Positions 34,601 through 41,195 of a stretch of 46,446 nucleotides of DNA are shown one piece after another. Made by a program: the position numbers and the translations under genes. A model generated the notes under the pieces. It did not search any database. It saw only the letters and a list, made by a program, of their open reading frames with translations, and had not been told where the DNA came from. The DNA lies in NCBI GenBank assembly GCA_903830945.1, contig CAIKVT010000002.1:1-46446 (forward strand). The letters are read 5' to 3'. This DNA comes from an uncultured Elusimicrobia bacterium (GTDB lineage Bacteria > Elusimicrobiota > Elusimicrobia > UBA1565 > UBA9628). Each line of letters opens with the position of its first letter. The first letter of the stretch is position 1.

Positions 34601-36083
34601 GCCGTCCGGTTTGACGGGATTAAGCGCCCAAGCCGCGGCTCCCTTCGCGGCGCTTGACGCAAGGATCCCCGGCTGGATAGGCTCATTGCCGGGAGGCTCA
34701 TGGCTGGCGCGCGAGCTCGACATCGAGCTGCCGCAGACCCGGCCAGCGGAGCCGACCGCCCGAACGCTGGCCGAGCAGGCCCAAAAGCTCGTAGCCGATA
34801 AATTCAGCGAGGCGCCGGAATCATACCGGACCGAGCTCGCCGCGCACAAGGCGCCCCAGGCTGAAGTCCTGGGCGTGCTCAGCGAGGAGGGCTCCAGCGC
34901 AGTGCTTCTCGACGCCCAGCTCGGCGGCATGGAAGTCGCGGTCAAGACCTACAAGCCGCCTATCGACTTCACCCATGAGTCCCAGGGCAAAGCCAAAGCC
35001 TGGGGCCATACCATCGATTATTTCCACGAGGAGCTCCGCATGGCCCGGGCCATGCAAAATGCCCTGGGCGATCAGGGCCTGGCCCCCAAGGTCTTCGGCG
35101 AGGTGGATGTAGGCAAGGGTGGGGACCCCTCCTGGGCGATGGAGAGGATCCGGGGCAAGATCCCCGAACAGCTCACGCCGACCGAAATCCAGACCTTGAT
35201 CACCCCGGAGACCCTGCGCCAGGCCGCAGAGGGCGTAGAGCGGCTCAAAGAGAAAGGTCTGGGCGGCGGCGACTCCCCGCAGGCCATGATCCTGACCGAG
35301 CCCCAACTCATCAACGGCGTGCCGCGTCATGCCGGAGACGTGGTATTCATGGATCCGGGCGGACTGACCACGCACCGGAGCATCTGGCAGACTCCGGAAG
35401 ACATGGCCAAGACGCTCGCCTTCAACATGGCCCGGGGCCGAGCCTATGCGCAGAGCTATCCCGACGTGCCCCTAGAGCAGCTGCCGCTGACTCCCGAGCT
35501 CAAGGAGCAGTTCCGCAACGAGGCCAAGCAGCTCGCGGCCGAGGCCCTCAAGCCCACCGTCCAGGCGCCGGCAGCCAAAGCCCCAAGGACCGGCGCCTCC
35601 GATCCGCCGCAAATGAAATTCACTCCGGACTTGGTCGCCAAATCTCAAAAAAACAACGACATGGGACACGGAGCGATCAGGCATTCCGAGATCCCCGATC
35701 AAGACCTTATGGCGAGAGTGGCCAAGGCCAAGGGGGCGCCTCGCGCGGCGACGAGATTCTCCTCAGGGGCAGAGCTTTCCGCTGCGCAGAAGCGGGCCTG
35801 GGACATCACACGGAGGATCGCCGCTGGAGACCAGGACATCGAGGGCTTGGTCAAAAAGGATCATTACCAGTTCGAGTCATTGCTGGCTGGAAAGATGAAG
35901 ATCACCGGCTTTGAATTCGAAATGGATGAGCCGGTAGGCTACGGCTACATCCTAGACGAGTCGGCAGGCATGCCCGCGCCGATTAAAACTGAAGGCATCC
36001 GCAGGGTTTACGCCGGCTTCGGCCGCCACAGCGACGGCACGCTCTTCATCAAGACCATTTATCCGAAATATGGAGCGAACTGA
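31698..36083 (+). CDS. Large exported polymorphic-toxin-like protein with kinase-like and RNase A-like C-terminal domains
   Basis: 1461 residues. Signal peptide 1-30 (cleavage near ASAQ). An Ala-rich helical region runs to about 230, with weak EF-hand-like loops near 426 (DGRLTLDE). A Gly/Ala-rich hydrophobic stretch (about 725-890) recalls pretoxin or membrane-passage regions. At about 1050-1290 there is a protein-kinase-like fold: glycine loop EEGSSAVLL, Lys1083 in VAVK, Asp1192 in GGGDSPQAM and DFG-like MDPGG (Asp1219). The catalytic-loop Asn is absent. The last ~140 residues (GHGAIRHSEIPDQDL with H1329, then VGYGYI and the end FIKTIYPK) resemble CdiA-type RNase A-like toxins; this is recalled, not searched. 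A small gene overlaps the stop. GTG 31698 is preferred; ATG 31707 is possible. Confidence 0.7.
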   Translation: MVPMLSRATASLLLISLLAVFGRAVDPASAQVLIKDFQADMTHLSPAVGRLRAGIYGPEDHAATSAALRTMNARATALKAALPELKRAEALSAALTAASAKEEDFWAGERSGAAAQALAERLASIPEDFTALFQALSLQAEAALSSRLSQQGVPITASRQNMAERATALDAALKSGDPESVGRLLDGIFKDSRGYTAGALAEAVRAHGQAAAPKAWTGASKLEAKGLMAKDVPLTEAKAAGPLVGGIKLARIKEAALLGLDNWPAKDVIDPQLAAEGRERRLRESCAAAGQWLANVGGPRAQALLKDLAAAQGLPAGARDSKLAEFLPQTARLLDDSPTGAASAGLQALQKKDPAYFKARGLWAQYVAFNRDNLARFSDGTQFTFDELGLPADMVPADTVAKSSRLGQPGLKYLAKNGLSHFQTLDGRLTLDEMLVNNRSFFIENRSEGGKLLVATYDGKMNQLDAQTYEPAEGGRFVTSSESRPWPRTTGRFKNGRFAAERMDNEDGSAQVLVKTAPGLWELLNKSKNPAGWSLDPGLLVSPDDQARDSALAEIARHVAGKLYPGADSAYRADCITAFLKASFRHRPEGAVQAIFDSEGKVVINEFLSGAGSVRQTLAKFEPTGTGRPAYGKLTEGLSVYVRKAASTGDQSAPFTRLFQYLGTWGMERFSSRTESNSERWYWWIVGPSVQETPRVQRLYRQPDGTYGKGDLPVEKEIVTLYSGSGIVGATGRAVAIAGKGAADLAGSAFAYGLAASPGYYALVKATGGDAAYAAQDMLERGRVNFFNNAISTELGELYGGERYREGKDALDLDETRSIQNVGKEMSDMGHHTTGAVLQGGINVANNTAPMLLNLKGLQVIGQLGNTGRVISAGTGIVYSGVGGWQAGTAANQFGTALADYDEGNPLSKARYHASITDLTEQGLNLPMLLGGLKQVYARGKSPAGTRTPLLGETINAKEALWDPVVKLPSGLTGLSAQAAAPFAALDARIPGWIGSLPGGSWLARELDIELPQTRPAEPTARTLAEQAQKLVADKFSEAPESYRTELAAHKAPQAEVLGVLSEEGSSAVLLDAQLGGMEVAVKTYKPPIDFTHESQGKAKAWGHTIDYFHEELRMARAMQNALGDQGLAPKVFGEVDVGKGGDPSWAMERIRGKIPEQLTPTEIQTLITPETLRQAAEGVERLKEKGLGGGDSPQAMILTEPQLINGVPRHAGDVVFMDPGGLTTHRSIWQTPEDMAKTLAFNMARGRAYAQSYPDVPLEQLPLTPELKEQFRNEAKQLAAEALKPTVQAPAAKAPRTGASDPPQMKFTPDLVAKSQKNNDMGHGAIRHSEIPDQDLMARVAKAKGAPRAATRFSSGAELSAAQKRAWDITRRIAAGDQDIEGLVKKDHYQFESLLAGKMKITGFEFEMDEPVGYGYILDESAGMPAPIKTEGIRRVYAGFGRHSDGTLFIKTIYPKYGAN

Positions 36084-36376
36084 TGGCGACCAAGCGCCTG
36101 GAGAAATTACGGGACCAATTGATGGCCTACTTCGGTTCCCGGGAAGAAGAGGACGAGGCCGTCGCCGAACTGCGCGCAGACGTCCAGAGCTATGCCGAAA
36201 CCGCCCGGACCCTCCGGGAAGGCCTCGTCGAAGCTCTGGCGGAGGATGGCAACGACTGCATCGATCTGGTGGAAGGCTGCGCGAACCACAACGTCCACGG
36301 CTCGCAGGCGGAGGCTCGCGCCTGGCTGAGAGATCTGCAGGCCAAGCTATTTGCTCCCCGCCCGGCTGACGGCTGA
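36083..36376 (+). CDS. Putative immunity protein for the upstream toxin
   Basis: A 97-residue acidic, all-helical-looking soluble protein with no signal peptide. It starts at the last base of the toxin stop (TGATG), so it is translationally coupled. The pattern LRDQLMAYFGSREEEDEAV, a middle helix (ETARTLREGLVEAL) and the end ARAWLRDLQAKLF recalls small CdiI-type contact-dependent-inhibition immunity proteins (from memory, moderate similarity). Size, charge, position and cytoplasmic nature all fit an immunity role against a cytoplasm-acting nuclease. The alternative is an unrelated small helical protein. Confidence 0.6.
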   Translation: MATKRLEKLRDQLMAYFGSREEEDEAVAELRADVQSYAETARTLREGLVEALAEDGNDCIDLVEGCANHNVHGSQAEARAWLRDLQAKLFAPRPADG

Positions 36377-36384
36377 GGAGCGAA

Positions 36385-36407
36385 AAAGGCCGAACCTTTG
36401 ATTTTTT
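36385..36407 (+). terminator. Weak possible intrinsic terminator after the immunity gene
   Basis: AAAGG, 5-base loop, CCTTT, then GA and a run of six T. The stem is short and AT-rich, so termination strength is doubtful. It sits 8 bases after the immunity gene stop. Confidence 0.3.
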
Positions 36408-36440
36408 CAGGACTCATCATGCGTTGGATGAATCTCCTCG

Positions 36441-36470
36441 TTGCCTTCCCCTCCCTCCGGTTAGTAGAAT
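36441..36470 (+). promoter_or_regulatory. Probable leaderless promoter of the xanthine dehydrogenase operon
   Basis: TTGCCT (36441-36446), 18 bases, TAGAAT (36465-36470), then 8 bases to ATG 36479. No Shine-Dalgarno sequence is present. Confidence 0.45.
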
Positions 36471-36478
36471 AGCTGCGC

Positions 36479-38725
36479 ATGGCCCGCCCCTCCCCCGCCA
36501 AGATCGGCATCGGCATCGTTCGCACCGACGCCCCCCAGAAGCTCACCGGCACGGCCAAATACATCGACGACTACAAGATCCCCGGCTGCCTGCACGCCGC
36601 CACCTTGCGCACCACCATCGCCCATGGCCGCATCAAAAAGATAACCTTCGATCCCGCCTTCCCCTGGCACCAATTCGCCATCGCCCGCGCCGCGGACATC
36701 CCCGGCCTCAACAACGTCCTGTTCATCGAGAACGACCAGCCCCTGCTCACCGAGGACAAGGTCATGCACCCGATGCAGCCCATACTCATCGTGGGCCACC
36801 AGGACCGTGCCCAAGCCTACGAAGCCCTCAAGCACATCGCGGTCGAATACGCTGAGGAAAACCCGGTTTTCTCCATAAAGGACTCTCTCGCCAGAAGACA
36901 ACTCCTGCGCGGCGAAGACAACATCTTCAAGAAATTCCTCATCGAAAAAGGGAACCTCGACGACGGCTTCTCCCAAGCCGACCTCATCGTGGAAGGCGAA
37001 TACAAAGTCCCCCATCAAGAGCAGGCCTACATCGAGAACCACGGCATAGCCGCATGGGTGGAAAATGACGGCACCATCGTCGTCCGCGGCTCGCTGCAGT
37101 GCCCCTACTACGTGCATAAAGCCCTGGTCAAGATATTCAACCGGCCCCCGGAAAAGATCCGCGTCATCAATGCCGTCACCGGCGGCGCCTTCGGCGGTAA
37201 AGAGGACTACCCATCTCTCATCGCCGGCCACGCCGCGCTCCTGGCCCTCAAGAGCGGCAAGCCCGTCAAGCTCATCTACGATCGCGCCGAGGACATGGCA
37301 GCCACCACCAAGCGCCATCCCGCCATCATCAAGCACAAGACCGGGGTGAGCAAGAATGGCAAGCTCCTCGCCCAGGACATCACCGTGTTCATGGACGGAG
37401 GCGCCTTTGCCACCTGCTCGGGAGTCGTCCTATCCCGAGGAACCCTGCACGCCACAGGCCCCTATGAGTGCCCCAACGTGCGCGTGCGCTCCTGCGTGCT
37501 CGCCACCAACACCCCCCCCAATGGAGCCTTCAGGGGCTTCGGCGTGCCCCAGACCATATTCGCAGCCGAACTCCAAATGGAGAAGATCGCCGCAGCCTTG
37601 AACCTCTCCTCCTTAGAACTGCGCCGCCGCAACTCCTGGAAGGTCGGCACTATCACCTCCACAGGCCAGGAATTGAAGGAAAGCGTAGGCGCCTCCAAGT
37701 GCCTCGAGCTCTGCGTCAAGAAGGCCCGCTACGACAAGAAGCGCAAGGAATACGCCCGCTGGAACGCCGATCCCGGCAAACCCACCTGGAAAGGCATCGG
37801 TTTAGCCCTTTGCCATCACGGAGCGGGTTTTACCGGCAGCGGCGAGACGATCCTGGCCAGCCGCGCCGCGGTCTCCCTGCTCAAGGACGGCCGCATCAAG
37901 ATCTTGACCGCTGCGACAGATATCGGCCAGGGCGCAGGCACCATATTCACCCAGATTGCGGCCCAGGCCTTGGGAATGCCCGCGTCTTTGATCCAAATCG
38001 AAATACCGGACACCGCGCTGGTGCCCAACAGCGGACCCACGGTCGCCAGTCGCACCACCATGGTCATCGGCCGCCTCATCGAGCGCGCCGCCGAACAGCT
38101 CAAGAACGAGCTGATGAAATCCACGGGCAAAGTGCCTCAGGACCGCACGGCCTTAAAAAAGGCTGCCCGGCTCCTTTGCGACGGCCGATCCGCCAAACGC
38201 TTCGAAGTCCAATACGAGAAGCCCGCTGACATCACCTGGGACGACGACCTCTACCACGGCGAAGCCTACGGAGTCTTCAGCTACGCCGCGATCGCAGTGA
38301 GCCTCGAAGTCGACCGCCTGACCTATGAGATCAAGGTCCGCAAGGTCACGACCGCGCAGGACATCGGCAAGGCCATCAACCCCACCTTGGCCAAGGGCCA
38401 GATCATGGGCGGAACAAACCAGGCCTTGGGCTACGCTTTACTCGAATATGCCGATTTCCGCGGCGGCTGGATGCGCAACTCCCAGTTCACCAACTACGTC
38501 ATCCCGACGTTCGCGGACACCCCGCCCATGGACGTATTCTTAGTCGAGGAACCCTATTCCCGCGGCCCCTACGGCGCCAAGGGCCTGGGCGAGATGCCTA
38601 TGGACCTGCCCGCGCCAGCAGTCGTCTCCGCTGTACACGACGCCACCAGCTTCTGGTTCAATGAGATCCCCGTCCGGCCCGAGCACATCTGCTCTGAGCT
38701 CATCAAGGCGCAGAGGCCCCTATGA
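36479..38725 (+). CDS. Xanthine dehydrogenase-family molybdopterin-binding subunit
   Basis: A 748-residue catalytic subunit of a xanthine dehydrogenase/aldehyde oxidase-type hydroxylase. It contains the N-terminal ald_Xan_dh module (KLTGTAKYIDDYKIPGCLHAA) and the molybdenum domain: GGAFGGKEDY, GAFRGFGVPQ, DIGQGAGTIFTQIAAQALG, and the active-site glutamate in KGLGEM (Glu705). The arginine in FRGFG is the one that orients purine substrates in true xanthine oxidases, so a purine substrate is plausible but not proven. It is first of three overlapping genes encoding the Mo, 2Fe-2S and FAD subunits. Cytosolic, as there is no Tat signal. Confidence 0.9.
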   Translation: MARPSPAKIGIGIVRTDAPQKLTGTAKYIDDYKIPGCLHAATLRTTIAHGRIKKITFDPAFPWHQFAIARAADIPGLNNVLFIENDQPLLTEDKVMHPMQPILIVGHQDRAQAYEALKHIAVEYAEENPVFSIKDSLARRQLLRGEDNIFKKFLIEKGNLDDGFSQADLIVEGEYKVPHQEQAYIENHGIAAWVENDGTIVVRGSLQCPYYVHKALVKIFNRPPEKIRVINAVTGGAFGGKEDYPSLIAGHAALLALKSGKPVKLIYDRAEDMAATTKRHPAIIKHKTGVSKNGKLLAQDITVFMDGGAFATCSGVVLSRGTLHATGPYECPNVRVRSCVLATNTPPNGAFRGFGVPQTIFAAELQMEKIAAALNLSSLELRRRNSWKVGTITSTGQELKESVGASKCLELCVKKARYDKKRKEYARWNADPGKPTWKGIGLALCHHGAGFTGSGETILASRAAVSLLKDGRIKILTAATDIGQGAGTIFTQIAAQALGMPASLIQIEIPDTALVPNSGPTVASRTTMVIGRLIERAAEQLKNELMKSTGKVPQDRTALKKAARLLCDGRSAKRFEVQYEKPADITWDDDLYHGEAYGVFSYAAIAVSLEVDRLTYEIKVRKVTTAQDIGKAINPTLAKGQIMGGTNQALGYALLEYADFRGGWMRNSQFTNYVIPTFADTPPMDVFLVEEPYSRGPYGAKGLGEMPMDLPAPAVVSAVHDATSFWFNEIPVRPEHICSELIKAQRPL

Positions 38726-39171
38726 TCTCTTTGACGGTCAACGGGAAAAAAAGGAACTACAAAGGCCCTCCCTTCAAGAGGCTCATCGACGTCTTGCGCG
38801 AGGACTTCGGCCTCACCGGCACCAAGGAAGGCTGCGGCGAGGGTGAATGCGGAGCCTGCACCGTCCTACTCGACGGCAAGCCGGCCGCCAGCTGCCTCAT
38901 ACCCGTCTGCCAGGTGCAAGGCCGCAAGGTCGAGACCGTGGAGGGCCTCGGCAACCCCGAGAGGCTCAATCCCTTGCAGAAATCCTTTGCGGAACATGCC
39001 GGGGTCCAATGCGGCTTCTGCACTCCCGGCATCCTCATGACCGCCTCCCGGATGAAGAAGACCGACGCGGAGTCCGTGCGGATAGGCTTGGCCGGACATC
39101 TATGCCGCTGCACCGGCTATATGCACATCGTGGAGTCGGTGACGAAAACTCCAAAAGGAAGGAAGCGATGA
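38722..39171 (+). CDS. 2x[2Fe-2S] subunit of the xanthine dehydrogenase-type enzyme
   Basis: A 149-residue iron-sulfur subunit that passes electrons from molybdenum to FAD. The plant-type [2Fe-2S] site has C38, C43, C46 and C58 in GCGEGECGACTVLLDGK. The second, helical cluster has C97, C100, C128 and C130 in CGFCTPG and HLCRCTGY. All eight ligands are present. It overlaps the catalytic subunit gene by 4 bases (ATGA) and the FAD subunit gene by 4 bases. The N-terminus carries a short basic KKRNYKG segment that is normal for the family. Confidence 0.95.
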   Translation: MISLTVNGKKRNYKGPPFKRLIDVLREDFGLTGTKEGCGEGECGACTVLLDGKPAASCLIPVCQVQGRKVETVEGLGNPERLNPLQKSFAEHAGVQCGFCTPGILMTASRMKKTDAESVRIGLAGHLCRCTGYMHIVESVTKTPKGRKR

Positions 39172-40025
39172 GAGGCGCGCCCCTGAGCATGACCGTACTG
39201 CGGCCGCAATCCGCCGAAGAAGCGGTCTCTCTCTTCGCCGACAATCCCTCGGCCAAGCCCTTGGCCGGCGGCACGGACTACATGGTGCTCTGGAACATGG
39301 GAGGCGCCAACGGCCAGTGCCTGCTCGACCTCTCCGGCGTGAAAGAATGGCGGACCATCCGCAAGACCGCGGCCGGCCTCTCCATCGGCGCGCTGGTCAC
39401 GCACGCCGAGCTCAGGGACGACCCCGTACTCAGGCGGGAATTCCCCCTGCTGGCGCGGGCGGCCGCCGTGGTAGGCGCGGAGCAGATCCAGAACCGCGGC
39501 ACCTTAGGCGGCAACATCGCCAACGCCTCGCCGGCCGCTGACACCTTCCCGGCTCTGGCGGTCTATGAAGCCACGGTCAAAACCGTATCACGTAAGGGGA
39601 CGAGGAGCCTGCCGCTGCTGCAGACGTTCTCGGGCGTCAAGAAGACAAATCTTGAGCCCGGCGAGCTCATCACGGCGATCGACATCCCCTACCTGCCCAA
39701 GCGGCCCCACCGGCAGCTTTTCCGAAAGGTCGGGACGCGCGCCGCGATGGCGATCTCCAAGACGGTGGCGGCGGCTCTGGTGTGGCTGGAGCGCGACCGC
39801 ACCGTCTGCGAGCTGCGCTTCGCCCTGGGCAGCATGGCGCCCACGGTGCGGCGCCTGAAGGCTGCGGAAGAGTTCGTAAAAGGAAAGCGGCTCACGGCCG
39901 AAGTCGCAGCCGTTGCCTGCGAACTCCTGAAGAACGATGTCTCTCCCATCGACGATATCCGCTCCACGGCCGAGTACCGTCTGCGCGTCTCACGAAATCT
40001 GCTTTCCGACTTCTTGCTGAGCTAG
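39168..40025 (+). CDS. FAD-binding subunit of the xanthine dehydrogenase-type enzyme
   Basis: A 285-residue flavin subunit of the CoxM/XdhB type. Two FAD pyrophosphate-binding motifs are visible: PLAGGTDYMV near residue 32 and GTLGGNIANASPAAD near residue 110. The C-terminal CO_deh_flav_C domain follows (KVGTRAAMAISKTVAAALVW). FAD would receive electrons from the [2Fe-2S] subunit and reduce NAD or another acceptor. ATG 39168 overlaps the preceding stop. The frame extends upstream into the previous gene without family similarity. Its stop shares the palindromic CTAG with the stop of the convergent gene. Confidence 0.93.
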   Translation: MRGAPLSMTVLRPQSAEEAVSLFADNPSAKPLAGGTDYMVLWNMGGANGQCLLDLSGVKEWRTIRKTAAGLSIGALVTHAELRDDPVLRREFPLLARAAAVVGAEQIQNRGTLGGNIANASPAADTFPALAVYEATVKTVSRKGTRSLPLLQTFSGVKKTNLEPGELITAIDIPYLPKRPHRQLFRKVGTRAAMAISKTVAAALVWLERDRTVCELRFALGSMAPTVRRLKAAEEFVKGKRLTAEVAAVACELLKNDVSPIDDIRSTAEYRLRVSRNLLSDFLLS

Positions 40026-41119
40026 CGCGCGCTGGCCGGCTCCAGTCCCCAATCCGTTCCCGTGTAATACGGCTTCTTCTCCGGACTAGCGTCCGGCGCG
40101 GGCAGCTGGAGCCCTTTCTCCAGGCAGACCTTGCGCCCCACGGCCGGCCGATCCGTGATGAGACCGTCGACGCCCATGTCAATGAACTTTTTCATATCTT
40201 CTTCCCTGTTGATGGTCCAAGGCACGACCTTCATCCCGAGCGCATGCGCCTCCTTCACCAAAGCCGGCGTCAACTCGCCGAAGTAGGGCGAAACCACGTC
40301 CGCCTTGACTGCATGCGCGGCCTTCACATAGTCCCCCCCGAAATCCTTGATGTCCAGCCCCGCCATCCAGGGCGACTTTTCCTTGCGCCCTTCCCAGCGA
40401 TAGCGCCCCTCGTCGCCCTCGTCGTTCCACTGAGGCTGCTCCGAGGTCAAGGCCACGGTCGCGATGGCTGGATCCAGCTCCTTCATGGCCTTGAGCGTCC
40501 GCCAATCGAAGGATTGCAGCATGACCTGATCCTCCATGCCGTACTTCTTGACCAAGGCGTAGAACTTCGCCACCCACCCATCAGGGTCCGGATTGTGCAA
40601 AGTCACGGGGTAGCAATAGGACTTAGTCTCGATGTTCATGAACACGTCCTTGCGGCCCCAGTCCCGGACCAGCTGGAACACATCCTCCAAGGTCGCCAGT
40701 TTCGCCCCCGGGACCTGTTTCTGGGTCCGGCCGTGAGCCTCCCAGTACCCCGAACGGTCCTTAGGATTCATTTCGCCGATATCGAACGTCCGCAGCTCCG
40801 CCAGGCTCGAGGTCCGGATATCCGGTATCTCGTTCTCCGTTATGAAGTCCCCGACTTTATTTTTCGTGAGAAGGGGCAGGAGATGGTTGTCATGCCGGAT
40901 CACGATGATGCCGTCACCCGTGATCTGCATGTCCATCTCCAAGGTGGTCACGCCCAAGGCCAAAGCATAAGCGAAGGAATAGAGCGTGTTCTCCGGCCGT
41001 GCGTCGCGGCCGCCACGGTGGGCTTGCAAGTCGAAAGACTGGGGAAGGCGGGCGAAAGCCTTGACCGGGAGCCAAGCGGCAGCCAGAAGGACCATCACGG
41101 ATCGAACGGTGGTTTTCAT
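40022..41119 (-). CDS. Exported glycerophosphodiester phosphodiesterase
   Basis: A 365-residue GDPD-family enzyme. It hydrolyses glycerophosphodiesters to glycerol-3-phosphate and an alcohol. There is a signal peptide at 1-23 (cleavage near AFA), so it acts in the periplasm. The TIM-barrel active site is visible: the QAHRGGRDARPENT start (catalytic His, Glu), LEMDMQ metal ligands and IVIRHD (second His). The C-terminal strand has VVPWTINREEDMKKFIDMGVDGLITDRP, typical of the family. The ATG lacks a Shine-Dalgarno sequence but has TATGAT exactly 6 bases upstream. Convergent with the FAD subunit gene, sharing 4 bases. Confidence 0.93.
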   Translation of the reverse strand: MKTTVRSVMVLLAAAWLPVKAFARLPQSFDLQAHRGGRDARPENTLYSFAYALALGVTTLEMDMQITGDGIIVIRHDNHLLPLLTKNKVGDFITENEIPDIRTSSLAELRTFDIGEMNPKDRSGYWEAHGRTQKQVPGAKLATLEDVFQLVRDWGRKDVFMNIETKSYCYPVTLHNPDPDGWVAKFYALVKKYGMEDQVMLQSFDWRTLKAMKELDPAIATVALTSEQPQWNDEGDEGRYRWEGRKEKSPWMAGLDIKDFGGDYVKAAHAVKADVVSPYFGELTPALVKEAHALGMKVVPWTINREEDMKKFIDMGVDGLITDRPAVGRKVCLEKGLQLPAPDASPEKKPYYTGTDWGLEPASAR

Positions 41120-41125
41120 TGGTGT

Positions 41126-41155
41126 ATCATAGCAACTCGGGACTGCTTCCGATAA
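41126..41155 (-). promoter_or_regulatory. Probable leaderless promoter of the glycerophosphodiesterase gene
   Basis: On the minus strand, TTATCG (41155-41150), 18 bases, TATGAT (41131-41126), then 6 bases to ATG 41119, without a Shine-Dalgarno sequence. Confidence 0.5.
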
Positions 41156-41195
41156 TACAGTGGCTTACCCGGAAACCCGCCCCTCCCTGCTAAAA

